The position numbers and the translations under genes were made by a program. A stretch of 64,000 nucleotides of DNA from JAIVJM01 sp963816985 (lineage in GTDB: Bacteria > Acidobacteriota > Blastocatellia > Pyrinomonadales > Pyrinomonadaceae). Position 1 is the first letter of the stretch. Every line of letters starts with the position of its first letter. Location of the stretch: the NCBI GenBank assembly GCA_963816985.1, contig CAWFMF010000004.1, forward strand, positions 4,650,001 through 4,714,000, written 5' to 3'. The notes under the pieces were generated by a model. It saw nothing but the letters and a program-made list of their open reading frames with translations, did not search any database and was not told where the DNA came from. Shown piece by piece: positions 8,156 through 17,887 of the stretch.

Positions 8156-9124
8156 CTTTTGGATTTCCGCGATGACCGCGCGCGCGACCGTCGGGATGAT
8201 TTCGCGCTCTTTGGCGTGGTCGGTGGTGAAGGTGACGAGGACGAAGCGTTGGCCGGTCGGCAGCTCGATGTAGGCGGCGTCGTGGCGGGTGGTGCTCGTC
8301 CAGCCCGCCTTTGACCAGTAGCGCGCGCCGGGCGTGAGCGCGATGGAGGTGAAGCCGTGCGCCTGATCGTCGGGGTCTTCGGACTTGCCCGCGAAGTCGC
8401 GCTTCATCAGCTCAAGCATCCGCGCGCTGCGGGCGGGCGCGACGACGCGCCCCAGAACGATGTCGGCCAGGAGCCGCGCCGTCGCGTCGGTCGTCAGCTT
8501 GTTGCGGTTCTCGAACTTCGGGCCGAGGAAGGCGCGCTCGCGCCCGTATGGCCCCTCGCACCAGGGCTTCTGGTTGACGTTGATGCCGCCCGGCCCGACC
8601 GGGTAGTCGAGCGAGTCGAAGTAGCGGTTGACGGCGTTGCGCTTGTGGCCCCACTCCTTCATCTCCGCCTCGTTGAGTTCCGCCCCGTTCGAAGTGCCGG
8701 TCAGAGAGTCGAGGATGAAGTGCGTCGCGTCGTTCGACGATTCCACTATCATGTCCTTCAAGGCGCGGCTCAGCTCCTCGGTCTCCTTCAGCTTCCCGTC
8801 CTCCAACCAACGGTGCGCGGCGGCGAGGTAGAAGAGCTTTACGACGCTCGCCGGGTAGATGGGCTCGCCGCCCCTGAAGCTCGCCTGCAAAGGCCGCTGC
8901 GGGTCGCCCAAGTCAACGAGCGTGATTGCCAGATTCTTCTCAGTAAAACCCTTCTCGCCGAACCGCGCGAGGGCCGCGCGCGCCGCCTCGTCCACAATCT
9001 TTTGGAGACGGGGCGAGGCGTGCGAACGCCCCTCGGCGGGCGCGGGTTTGTCCTGCGACGACGCGGGTTGCGCCGAGACGAACAGCAACGACAGGAGGCA
9101 AATCAAAGATACTTTCTTCAACAT
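8150..9124 (-). CDS. Exported serine hydrolase, class A beta-lactamase-like
   Basis: The 324-residue protein has a signal peptide (to about residue 23) and a penicillin-binding fold. SVVK (S93-x-x-K96) holds the nucleophile, an SSN at 129-131 replaces the SDN loop, and YWSKAG near residue 270 replaces KTG. Such degenerate triads are common in beta-lactamase-related hydrolases whose role is not antibiotic resistance, so I do not call it a beta-lactamase. Peptidoglycan peptide or ester cleavage in the periplasm is possible. It is third in a tight operon (15 bases after gltS). Its stop codon lies within inverted repeat A. Confidence 0.85.
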   Translation of the reverse strand: MLKKVSLICLLSLLFVSAQPASSQDKPAPAEGRSHASPRLQKIVDEAARAALARFGEKGFTEKNLAITLVDLGDPQRPLQASFRGGEPIYPASVVKLFYLAAAHRWLEDGKLKETEELSRALKDMIVESSNDATHFILDSLTGTSNGAELNEAEMKEWGHKRNAVNRYFDSLDYPVGPGGINVNQKPWCEGPYGRERAFLGPKFENRNKLTTDATARLLADIVLGRVVAPARSARMLELMKRDFAGKSEDPDDQAHGFTSIALTPGARYWSKAGWTSTTRHDAAYIELPTGQRFVLVTFTTDHAKEREIIPTVARAVIAEIQKP

Positions 9125-9139
9125 TATTTTGGACTCCGC

Positions 9140-10441
9140 TCAGCGAAGGAAATTGACGAAGATGGTGATGAGCAGCAGGTTCGAGAAGTCTATGAAGAAC
9201 GCGCCGACGACCGGCACAATCAGAAAGCTGCGCGGCGCGGGGCCGTAACGCGCCGTCAGTGCCTCCATGTTGGCGACCGCGTTCGGCGTCGTCCCCAAGC
9301 CGAAGCCGATGTGCCCGCTCGCCGTCACCGCCGCCTCGTAGTCGCGCCCCATCAGGACGAACGTCACGAGCACCGCGAAGGCGATCATCACGACCACCTG
9401 CACCGACAGGATGACGAGCATCGGGAGCGCGAGCCCCGCTATCTTCCACAGCTCAAGACTCATCAACGCGATGACGAGGAAGAGCGCGAGCGCGATGCCG
9501 CCCAGAACTTCGATGGCGCGCGCGTCGAGGCGGAGCCAGCCGAGCCGGTCATCCAAATTACGCACCAACGCCGCGAGCACCAGCGCGCCGATGTAATCCG
9601 GCAGGATGATCTTCGCGCCGACGCCCGGAAGACTCTTGATTCCCATGCTCAGGAGCGCGCCCAAGCCCATCAGTGCGAGGATGACGAGGAGGTTGTGCAG
9701 CAGAACCTGACCCGTGAGCCTTGATTCTTCTTTCTCCTCTCTTCCCTTTTCCGTCCCTCGCTCGTCGTCCAGATTGACGGTCGGACTGAGCGCCCAGAAC
9801 TCCTCCTCCGCGCCTTCACTCGTGCGCCGCGCTTCGTCCGGCTGCTTCAGTTTGAAGCGGCGGATGAGGGCCGTCGCCACCGGGTTGCCGACGATGCAGG
9901 CCGTGAAGATGCCGAAGAGCGCCGAGGCGATGATGGCCGCGCCCGCGCCTTCGACGCCGAGCGCCTCGAACTCCTTCGTCCACGCGAGGCCGGTCGAGGG
10001 GCCGCCCGAAAGCGTCAGCGCGCCGCAGATGACGCCGAGCGCGGCGGGCGCGCCCAGAGCCACGGCGAGCCCCATCCCGACCGCGTTCTGCACCAGCGCC
10101 GACGCGGAAGCGATGAGCCAGAAGAAGCCGAGCCGCCATCCGCCCTCGCGCAGGAGAGTCGTCGTCGCGCTCAGTCCGATGGTCGTGAAGAAGGCGATTT
10201 GCAGAGGCCCGCGCAAACTCGTGTCGAGCGCGAAGCCGAGAGTGTTGCCCCTTCGCAAGAAGAGGACGAGGAGCGCGAAGAGCAAGCCGCCGATGGCCGC
10301 CGCCGGGATGCTCGAACGCTCGAAGAGACGCACGCGCCGCTGGATGAAGTGCCCGGCGAAGAGCAGGAGCGCCGCCAGCGCGAGCGTGTAGATGAGGTCG
10401 AGCTTGACGGTGCGCAAGCCCTCGACGACGGTCAGTTCCAA
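9140..10441 (-). CDS. gltS: Sodium/glutamate symporter, GltS family
   Basis: GltS proteins import glutamate with Na+ through ten or so membrane helices. The 433-residue protein is almost entirely hydrophobic helices and has the twin reentrant signature sequences: SGGPSTGLAW in the first half, and GHIGFGLGTTPNAVANMEAL in the second. A hydrophilic Glu/Arg-rich insertion (about residues 205-240) between the halves makes it slightly longer than the roughly 400-residue norm. It starts six bases after the YtcJ-type amidohydrolase and is followed by a serine hydrolase, so the operon may release glutamate or an amide from a peptide-like substrate outside and import it. The substrate link is inference. 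Confidence 0.93.
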   Translation of the reverse strand: MELTVVEGLRTVKLDLIYTLALAALLLFAGHFIQRRVRLFERSSIPAAAIGGLLFALLVLFLRRGNTLGFALDTSLRGPLQIAFFTTIGLSATTTLLREGGWRLGFFWLIASASALVQNAVGMGLAVALGAPAALGVICGALTLSGGPSTGLAWTKEFEALGVEGAGAAIIASALFGIFTACIVGNPVATALIRRFKLKQPDEARRTSEGAEEEFWALSPTVNLDDERGTEKGREEKEESRLTGQVLLHNLLVILALMGLGALLSMGIKSLPGVGAKIILPDYIGALVLAALVRNLDDRLGWLRLDARAIEVLGGIALALFLVIALMSLELWKIAGLALPMLVILSVQVVVMIAFAVLVTFVLMGRDYEAAVTASGHIGFGLGTTPNAVANMEALTARYGPAPRSFLIVPVVGAFFIDFSNLLLITIFVNFLR

Positions 10442-10447
10442 TTCACT

Positions 10448-12142
10448 TCACCTCTCGCCAGCGTCGTAGACCACGCGCCCGTCCATGATGGTCAGGCGGA
10501 CGCGCGTCTTCTCAATCATGACAGGGTCAATCTTAAAGATGTCGTCCGTGAGGATCACCATGTCGGCGAGCTTGCCGGGCGCAATCGTCCCCTTCACGCC
10601 GTCGGCGAACTCAGCGTAGGCCGACCCGTAGGTGTAAGCGCGCACCGCTTCCTCAACCGTAATCTTCTGTTCGGGAACCCAGCCAGAAGGGTTCTTGCCG
10701 TCGAGCGTGCGGCGCGTGACGGCGGCGTAGACGCCGAGCATCGGGTCAAGAGGTGCGACCGACCAGTCTGTGCCGAAGGCGAGGACTGCGCCCGCGTCGA
10801 GCAAAGAGCGGAAGGCGTAAGTGCCCTTGATGCGTTCGGGGCCGATGCGTTTTTCGGCCCAGCGACCGTCGTCAATCGCGTGGTAGGGCTGCATCGAGGC
10901 GATGACATGGAGGCGCGCGAACTCGCGTATCTCTTCCGGGTAGAGGTGCTGCGCGTGCTCGACGCGGAAGCGTCGGTCGCGCTCACCGTTCGACTTCACC
11001 GTCTGGTCGTAAATCGAGAGGATGATGTCGTTGGCCTTGTCGCCGATGGCGTGAATCATCACCTGCAAGCCCGCCTTGTCCGCGCCCTCGACGCGCGCGC
11101 GCATCGCGCCTTCGGGGAACATCTCGTCGCCGGGCAGGCCGCTCGTCTCCGGCGCGTCGTTGTAGGGCTCGAAGAAGAGCGCGGTGGTCGAGCCGAGGCT
11201 CCCGTCACCAAAACCCTTCAGGCCGCCGACCCTCAGCATGTCGCTCCCGAAGGCGCGGCGCACGCCGACGCGGCTCAGGCGTTCCCACGCGGGCAAAGGC
11301 GCGACGGCGTAGACTCTTGTCTTCAACTCTCCGCGCTCAAGCAGAGTTTGATAGACGCCCACGTCGTCGCCCGCCGACATGTCCTGCACGCTCGTCACGC
11401 CGAGACGCGCGGCGTGCTCGGTGGCGGCGCGCGCCGCCGAGAGTTTTTCGTCGAAGCCGGGCGCGGGGATTTTTTGAAAGACGAAGGACATCGCCGCGTC
11501 TTTGAGGACGCCGGTCGGCTCGCCCGTTTGTGGGTCGCGGACGATGAGGCCGCCGGGCGGGTCTTTCGTCTCGCGCGTGACGCCCGCGAGCCGGAGCGCG
11601 AGGCTGTTGGCGAGCGCCATGTGCCCGTCGAGGCGGTTGACGAAGACCGGCGTGTCGGGCGTGAAACTGTCTATCAGTTCTTTCGTCGGGAGCGGCGAAT
11701 CGGGCCAGCGTTCGTGATCCCAGTCGCCGCCCGTGACCCAACGCCCCTTCGGCAGTCGCTCGGCGAAGCGGCGGATGCGCGCGGCGAACTCCTGCGGCGT
11801 CGGCGCGTCACGCAGGTCAACGCTTGAGAGTTGAAAGCCGCCGCTCAGGAAGTGGACGTGGCTGTCGTTGAAGCCGGGCAGGACGAGCGCGCCGCGCGCG
11901 TCTATGTTGCGCGTGCGCGAGCCCGCGTACTTCCTTATCTCATCGTTCGAGCCGACGGCGACGATGCGGTTGCCGACGACGGCGACGGCCTCGGCTTTGG
12001 GCCGCTGCTTGTCCATCGTCCGCACGTTCGCGTTCGTGATGACGAGGTCGGCTTGAAGACCTTGCGCGTCCGTCTGAGTTGGAGAGTTGAGAGCCACGAG
12101 ACACGCGAGAAGGGCGGAAGCAAAGACTTTGCTCGCTTTCAT
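10448..12142 (-). CDS. Exported YtcJ-type metal-dependent amidohydrolase
   Basis: The 564-residue protein starts with a signal peptide (MKASKVFASALLACL, cleavage near DAQG). It then has the amidohydrolase N-terminal beta domain (ADLVITNANVRTMD), the metal-binding NDSHVHFLSGG, later histidines in MIHAIGDKAND and RVEHAQHLYPE, and the acidic GTDWSVAPLDP. This matches the YtcJ/Amidohydro_3 group, members of which cleave N-acyl or N-formyl amides. The substrate is not predictable. It is the first gene of a three-gene operon with gltS and a serine hydrolase, and faces the glycolate oxidase genes across a 153-base divergent promoter region. Confidence 0.9.
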   Translation of the reverse strand: MKASKVFASALLACLVALNSPTQTDAQGLQADLVITNANVRTMDKQRPKAEAVAVVGNRIVAVGSNDEIRKYAGSRTRNIDARGALVLPGFNDSHVHFLSGGFQLSSVDLRDAPTPQEFAARIRRFAERLPKGRWVTGGDWDHERWPDSPLPTKELIDSFTPDTPVFVNRLDGHMALANSLALRLAGVTRETKDPPGGLIVRDPQTGEPTGVLKDAAMSFVFQKIPAPGFDEKLSAARAATEHAARLGVTSVQDMSAGDDVGVYQTLLERGELKTRVYAVAPLPAWERLSRVGVRRAFGSDMLRVGGLKGFGDGSLGSTTALFFEPYNDAPETSGLPGDEMFPEGAMRARVEGADKAGLQVMIHAIGDKANDIILSIYDQTVKSNGERDRRFRVEHAQHLYPEEIREFARLHVIASMQPYHAIDDGRWAEKRIGPERIKGTYAFRSLLDAGAVLAFGTDWSVAPLDPMLGVYAAVTRRTLDGKNPSGWVPEQKITVEEAVRAYTYGSAYAEFADGVKGTIAPGKLADMVILTDDIFKIDPVMIEKTRVRLTIMDGRVVYDAGER

Positions 12143-12215
12143 TGCCGGGGATTATTCCTCTGTCGTTTTTGAAATTCGCCGGGGCCGCGCCGCTTTACTT
12201 CGTCTCGACGGACTG

Positions 12216-12246
12216 TTACACGAACGGCGGGCGCGTAGTGTATCAT
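12216..12246 (+). promoter_or_regulatory. Weak candidate promoter for the glycolate oxidase genes
   Basis: TTACAC (12216-12221) and TATCAT (12241-12246) are spaced by 19 bases, about 50 bases before the TTG start at 12296. The spacing is long and both boxes are imperfect, so this is only a suggestion. Confidence 0.2.
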
Positions 12247-12295
12247 CGCGGCGTCGCCTTCCGGTAACAAATTTCTAATCTCTTGCGCTAAGACA

Positions 12296-15160
12296 TTGGC
12301 CGACACTCTCATCAAAAACCTGCGCGCCGTGCTCGGTCGAGAACAGGTGCTTTCCGAGGCGGAAGAGCTGCTCGTCTACGAGTCGGACGGCCTCACGCAT
12401 TACAAGTTCAGGCCGCGCGCCGTCGTCTTCCCGCGCTCGACCGAAGAGGTCTCGGAAGTCTTGCGGCTGCTCGCGCGCGAGCGCGTTCCGTTCGCTCCGC
12501 GCGGCGCAGGGACGGGACTTTCGGGCGGCGCGCTGACATTTAAACAGCGGCGTCTGCGTCGAGTTCGCGCGGATGCGTCGGCTCCTGAAAGTTGACTTGG
12601 AGAACCGCCTCGCCGTCGTCGAGACCGGGATGGTCAACGCGCAACTCTCGCGCGCCGTCGCGCGCCACGGCCTCTACTACGTCCCAGACCCTTCGAGCCA
12701 GGTCTCCTGCACCATCGGCGGCAACGTCGCCGAGAACGCGGGCGGCATCCACTGTCTGAAGTACGGCACGACCGTTGACCACGTGCTCGGCCTGCGCGTC
12801 GTCTTGTCCGATGGTCATATCGTTGAACTCGGCGGCGCGGGCGCGGCACTATCGGCTTCGACCTGCTCGGTGTCTTCGTCGGCTCCGAAGGCACTTTCGG
12901 CATCGCCACCGAGGCGACCGTGCGACTGACGCCGATTCCGCCCGCCGTGCGGACGATGCTCGCCGACTTCACGGACATTGACGACGCGAGCCGCGCCGTC
13001 TCCGCCATCATCGCCGAGGGCTTCATCCCCGCCGCGTTGGAGATGGTTGACGGCGCGACCATCCGCGCGGTCGAGGCGAGCGTCTTCGCCGCCGGGTTGC
13101 CGCTCGACGCCGAAGCCGCTCTGCTCGTCGAACTAGACGGGCTCGAAGCAGGGCTCGACGAAGAAGTCGAGCGCGTCAAGGCGCTCTGTCTCAAACAAGG
13201 CGCGCGCACCGTCCGCCTCGCCGCCGACGAGTCGGAGCGCAAGAAGCTCTGGGCGGCGCGCAAGGGCGCGTTCGGCGCGATGGGCCGCATCTCGCCCGAC
13301 TTCATGTTGCAGGACGCGGTCGTCCCGCGCTCGCGTCTGCCCGAAATTCTCGCCGAGACCTACCGCGTCGGCGCGAAGTATTCCTTACGCATCGCCAACG
13401 TCTTCCACGCGGGCGACGGCAACCTCCACCCGCTCATCTGCTACGACGCGCGTTTGCCCGAAGAGGTCTTGAGGGTCAAAGAGGCGGGCCGCGAAATCAT
13501 GGAGACGTGCGTCCGCGCGGGCGGGACGATAACGGGCGAGCACGGCGTCGGGCTCGACAAGAGAGACTTCCTCTCGCTCATCTTCTCGGACGAATCGCTC
13601 GCCGCGATGCTCCGCCTCCGCGCCGCCTTCGACCCCACCGGCCTCTGCAACCCCGGCAAAATCATCCCCACCCCCAAAGGCTGCGGCGAAGCCCGCGCCG
13701 TCGCCGAAGGCAGAAGCCCGACCGTCGGCGAGGACGCAAGCGAGCAGACGAACGGCAACGCGCGAAAGACGAGAGACGGGCAGGAAGCAACTCTCTCATC
13801 AACTCCTCGACCGCCAACGCCTCCGACTCCGGAAGCATCTTTCGTCCACACAGTTTCCGCCGGAAGCTTTAACCCCGAACGTGCGTCCGCTTCACTCTCT
13901 ACCGTCGTCGGTCGTGAGCATGTTGATGAAGGCGCGGGCGAACTGCTCACCGTCTCGCCCTCTTCCGCCGAAGAGGTCTGCGAGGTGCTGAGGCTCGCCT
14001 CTCAAGAAGGCTGGAAGGTCGAGCCCGCGGGCGCGTGCCGTTGGCTCGACGCGGGCAATCCGCTGCCGCGCGCGCGTGTTGTCTTAAAGACGGAGCGGCT
14101 GTCGCGTGTCATCGAGCACGAGCCCGCAGACCTCGTGGCGACCGCCGGGGCGGGCGTGCGGTTCGACGACTTCAACCGTGAGGTCGGGAGAAGCGGTCAG
14201 TGGCTCCCGCTCGACCCACCCGGCGGTGCGCAGGCGAGTCTCGGCGGCGTGGCCGCGACCGGGCTCGGCGGGCCGCAATCCTTCGGCTACAACCAGCCGC
14301 GCTCGCACGTCCTCGGCATGCGCGTCGCGCTCGCGGGCGGCGAGTTGATTCGCGCCGGGGGCCGCGTCGTCAAGAACGTCGCGGGCTACGACCTCTGCAA
14401 GCTCTTCGTCGGGAGCCACGGCACGCTCGGAGTCATCCTTGAGCTGACCTTGAAACTGCGCCCGCGCCCGCCGCTCGAAGCGACGCTGCTTGCACGCTCA
14501 ACCAACACACAAACTCTGCTCCGCGCGGGCCGCGCCGTCATCGCCGAACGCCTGCTCCCCTCCGCCGTCGAGCTGCTCTCGCCGCGCATGGCGGCGTCAC
14601 TGAATCTTTCAGACAGCGACGAAGCTAACGCACTCCTCGTCCGCTTCGCCGGGACGCCGGAGGCCGTCGCGCATCAGCTCGAACGTGCGCGCGCGCTCAT
14701 CAAAGAGCAGGCGTCGGACGCAAAGATTGAAGTCCTCGACGGCGACGACGCCCTCGTCTGGTCGAAGCTGGCGACGGCTGCATGGGACGACGAAGCAACC
14801 CTCGTGTGGCGCGCGGGCGTGCGACCTTCGGAACTCGGCGCGCTGCTGGACGAGGCCGCGAGACTTCGCGCCGGGATGAAGAATGCAGCGTGGCACGTGG
14901 GGCTCGGCGACGGACGAGTGCGCGTCTTCGAGCAGGAGCCGGTGGCAAACCTTTCGGCGACTCTCTCTTCGCTCCGAGACGCGCGCCGGGCGGCGAGGGC
15001 CGTGGGCGGCTCCTTCATCATCGAGCGCACGCCCGCGCCGCTCAGGGGCAAATTCGACGCGTGGGGGCTCTTGCCCTCGGCGGCTTTACTGATGAGGCGC
15101 GTCAAGGAACAACTCGACCCGGCGGACGTGCTCTCGCCCGGTCGCTTCAAGTTTGAATAG
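12296..15160 (+). CDS. glcD: Fused GlcD-GlcE glycolate oxidase subunit, frame broken twice
   Basis: Glycolate oxidase (GlcDEF) converts glycolate to glyoxylate, feeding electrons to the chain; GlcD and GlcE bind FAD or contact it. Here one frame encodes both. The GlcD part has PRGAGTGLSGGAL, NVAENAGGIHCLKYG, VFVGSEGTFGIATEA, NVFHAGDGNLHPL and GEHGVGLDKRDFL. A Ser/Pro/Thr linker (codons around 13700-13870) leads to the GlcE part (AGAGVRFDDFNR, GGVAATGLGGPQSFGY, GRVVKNVAGYDLCKLF). Two shifts occur in GlcD: an extra A in the run near 12540-12545 (TTTAAACAGC), and a missing base near 12843-12847. They cancel, and correcting both gives continuous family sequence. The start is TTG with a weak ribosome site. 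Separate glcD and glcE genes are usual, so the fusion is notable. Confidence 0.85.
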
Positions 15161-15216
15161 AAGCCGTCCGCGTTTGTCCCGAAGACGCCGAAGCGGCTGC
15201 GCAAAGAATTCATGCC

Positions 15217-16587
15217 ATGTCTGAACCCTTAACACGACTCGCCGCCACGCTCGCCGCCGAAGAGCGCAAGCTCTTAGCGTGCGTCCACTGCGGGCTGTGT
15301 CTCGAAGCTTGCCCGACCTACGTCCACACGGGCGACGAGAACGACAGCCCGCGCGGGCGCATCTACCTCATGCGCGCCGTCGAGGAGGGTCGGCTCGCGC
15401 CCGACTCCGGCTCGTTCACAAAACACATTGACCGCTGCCTCGGCTGCCGCGCGTGCGAGAGCGCGTGCCCGGCGGGCGTCGAGTACGGCCAACTTCTCGA
15501 AGCCGCGCGGCAGGACATCTCGCACGCCGGGAAACCGCGCGGCTGGACTTCGAGGCTCCTCCGGCTCGCGCTCCGCCACGTCTGGCAGCACCCCCGAAGA
15601 CTCCGCCTCGCGTTCGGACTATCAAGGCTCGTGCGCGACGCGGGGCTGCCGCGTCTCCTGCTCAGGACGAAAGTGTCGCGGCTTCTACCCTCGCGGGTGG
15701 AATTCGCCCTCGCACTTCTTGAAAGCTCGTCTCCCTCGCCTCAGTCGAAGGGGCGAGGACGACGCGACGCGCCGGAGAGTGAAGCAGTAAGGACGGAAGC
15801 TCAAACGGAGCGCGAGGGGCGGGCGTTGATGTTTACGGGTTGTGTGACCGAAGGACTCTTCGCGCGCGTCAACCGCGCGACGGCGCGCGTGCTCGAAGCG
15901 AACGGCTGCCGGGCGGACGCGCCGCGCGGGCAGGTCTGCTGCGGCGCGCTCCACGCGCACGCCGGAGACCTCGAAGGCGCGCGCACGCTCGCACGTCGCA
16001 ACGTCGAAGCCTTCGAGGACGAGGGCCGTGCTCCCGTCATCACCAACGCGGGCGGTTGCGGCGCGATGCTCGTCTCCTACGGTCAACTCCTTGAGCACGA
16101 CGCCGAATACTCTGAGCGCGCGCGTGAGTTCAGCGCGCGCGTGCGCGACGTGAGCCAACAGCTCGAAGCGACGGGCGTCCGCGAAGGCGTGCCGGTCGGC
16201 GACGAGGCGACGACCTACGACGCCTCCTGCCACCTGCTCCACGGGCAGCGCGCGCACACGTCGCCGCTGCGCGTGCTCGCAGCGATTCCGGCCCTGCGCC
16301 TCGTGCCGCTCGAAGGCAGCGACGTGTGCTGCGGCGGCGCGGGCGTCTACAACCTCGTCGAGCCCGAACTGTCCTCACGCGTGCTCGCGGAAAAACTCTC
16401 GCACGTGCGCGAGAGCGGCGCGCAAACTCTCGCCACCGGCAACCCCGGCTGTCACATGCAAATCGGCGCGGGCGCGCGCCTCAGCGGGCTCCGAATACGC
16501 GTCTGCCACCCCGTCGAACTCCTCGACGAATCCTACGAACGCGCGGGAATTTACGAGAAATGCAGAAGTCAGAACGCTGAACGCTGA
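15217..16587 (+). CDS. glcF: Glycolate oxidase iron-sulfur subunit
   Basis: The 456-residue protein has two [4Fe-4S] cysteine sets, C22-C25-C28-C32 (CVHCGLCLEACP) and C74-C77-C80-C84 (CLGCRACESACP). Two CCG-type domains follow (QVCCGALHAHAG, DVCCGGAGVYNL). It passes electrons from the flavin subunit to the membrane quinone pool. It starts 56 bases after the GlcD-GlcE fusion, forming a two-gene operon. The last nine residues (CRSQNAER and the residue before) are encoded by the arm of inverted repeat B, so the natural C-terminus seems to have been overwritten by the repeat. The family's C-terminal core ends before this point, so function is probably kept. Confidence 0.93.
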   Translation: MSEPLTRLAATLAAEERKLLACVHCGLCLEACPTYVHTGDENDSPRGRIYLMRAVEEGRLAPDSGSFTKHIDRCLGCRACESACPAGVEYGQLLEAARQDISHAGKPRGWTSRLLRLALRHVWQHPRRLRLAFGLSRLVRDAGLPRLLLRTKVSRLLPSRVEFALALLESSSPSPQSKGRGRRDAPESEAVRTEAQTEREGRALMFTGCVTEGLFARVNRATARVLEANGCRADAPRGQVCCGALHAHAGDLEGARTLARRNVEAFEDEGRAPVITNAGGCGAMLVSYGQLLEHDAEYSERAREFSARVRDVSQQLEATGVREGVPVGDEATTYDASCHLLHGQRAHTSPLRVLAAIPALRLVPLEGSDVCCGGAGVYNLVEPELSSRVLAEKLSHVRESGAQTLATGNPGCHMQIGAGARLSGLRIRVCHPVELLDESYERAGIYEKCRSQNAER

Positions 16588-16644
16588 ACTGAGAAGGCAA
16601 AAGGCAGCTTGTCTTTCAGTTCAGCGTTCAGCGTTCTGACTTCT
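16564..16644. repeat. Heptad inverted repeat B (GAACGCT words), perfect 29-bp arms
   Basis: The arms 16564-16592 and 16616-16644 are exact reverse complements around a 23-base loop. Each arm contains GAACGCTGAACGCTGAAC, a period-7 repeat. The left arm encodes the last residues and stop of glcF. The right end supplies most of the TAG stop of nagA. It lies between convergent genes and probably terminates both. It shares the AGAAGTCAGAACG start with repeats D and E. Confidence 0.95.
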
Positions 16645-17833
16645 ACGTTTCAAACGCGATGCGACCGCCGACGAGCGTGAGGCGGACGCGGCCTTCGGCG
16701 TCGAGCGCGGTGAGGTCTGCGCGCTTCCCTTCCTCGATTGAGCCGCAGTCCTGTTCAATGCCGATGAGGCGCGAGGGGTTGAGCGAGGCCATGCGGGCGA
16801 TGTCCGCTTCGTCGAAGCCGAGCGTGGCGACGAGCGAGGCCGCGTCGCGCATCGTGATGACCGAACCGGCGATGCTGCCGCGCTCGTTGCTCGTGCGCCT
16901 GCCTTCGACGCGAATCGTCTCGCCCCAGACGCGGTACGCGCCGTCGCCGAGTCCCGTCGGCGCGACCGAGTCGCTGATGAGGGAGACGAGACGGGGCGTC
17001 TTGCAGCGGAGCACGAGGCGGAGCATGAGCGGGTCGCTGTGGACGCCGTCGGCGATGAGGTCAACGCTCATCCGGTCGTTCGTCAAGCCCCAGCCGACGG
17101 GGCCGGGCTCGCGGTGGTGGAGTCCGGGCATCGCGTTCGGGAAGTGCGTCATGTGCCGCGCGCCCGCCTCGCGCGCGCGTTCGAGCACTTCAACACCCGC
17201 GCGCGTGTGACCGATGGAGACGATCCATCCGCGCGACGTAAGCTCACGCACCAGTTCGACGCCGCCCGCGACTTCCGGCGCGAGCGTCATCATGCGCGCC
17301 GCCGTTTCGAGGGCGGGCGTCACGAGGTCTTCCAGCTCGCCTGCGGATTCGTATTTGCGGAAGAAGCGCGTGCGGAGCGCGCCGCACTGCGCCTCGTTGA
17401 TGAAGGGGCCTTCGTAATGGAGGCCGACGGCACGCGCCGCCGCCGGGCTCTCTTCCCGCGCGCGCATGAGGCTCTCGATTGCGCTGACAGCGCGGCGGTA
17501 GTCTTCGGCGGGCGCGGGGACGAGCGTCGGGAGCCACGAAGTGACGCCGTTCCGCGCAAGAAAGAGGGCGACGCGTTGCAGGTCTTCGTCGCTCGCCTCC
17601 ATGACATCCACGCCGACCGCGCCGTGGATGTGCACGTCAACGAAGCCGGGGTAGAGCGTGAGACCTTCGAGGTCGAAGACGGTGGAAGAGTCCGCCGCAG
17701 TCTCTCCGTCCGTTCGAGAGATGCGGGCGATGCGCCCGTTTTCGATGGAGATGTTGGTGTGTTCGGCGACGCCTTCGGGCAGGACGGCGCGGGCGTTGCG
17801 GAGGAGCAAGTTTCCGTCTTTGGTGGCAAACAT
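16643..17833 (-). CDS. nagA: N-acetylglucosamine-6-phosphate deacetylase
   Basis: NagA removes the acetyl group from GlcNAc-6-P, giving GlcN-6-P for glycolysis or wall synthesis. The 396-residue protein has the amidohydrolase layout: VDVHIHGA, the metal Glu in LHYEGPFIN, GHTRAG, the LPNAM-like FPNAMPGLHHREPG, and the catalytic Asp in LISDSVAP. It has the usual length. It sits about 16 kb from the murQ/nagZ cluster, and the two together complete the peptidoglycan amino-sugar recycling route. Its stop is in repeat B. The upstream region carries another palindromic element (17888-17990). Confidence 0.95.
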   Translation of the reverse strand: MFATKDGNLLLRNARAVLPEGVAEHTNISIENGRIARISRTDGETAADSSTVFDLEGLTLYPGFVDVHIHGAVGVDVMEASDEDLQRVALFLARNGVTSWLPTLVPAPAEDYRRAVSAIESLMRAREESPAAARAVGLHYEGPFINEAQCGALRTRFFRKYESAGELEDLVTPALETAARMMTLAPEVAGGVELVRELTSRGWIVSIGHTRAGVEVLERAREAGARHMTHFPNAMPGLHHREPGPVGWGLTNDRMSVDLIADGVHSDPLMLRLVLRCKTPRLVSLISDSVAPTGLGDGAYRVWGETIRVEGRRTSNERGSIAGSVITMRDAASLVATLGFDEADIARMASLNPSRLIGIEQDCGSIEEGKRADLTALDAEGRVRLTLVGGRIAFET

Positions 17834-17887
17834 ACGGATTATTTAACCACAGCCGGGAGTCTGACGCGGCATCCTTCGAGCCACAGA

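Noticed and set aside
8150..9124. A class A beta-lactamase (antibiotic resistance)
   Set aside because: The SDN and KTG elements are degenerate (SSN, KAG) and the context is an amidohydrolase/GltS operon, so only the fold is assigned.
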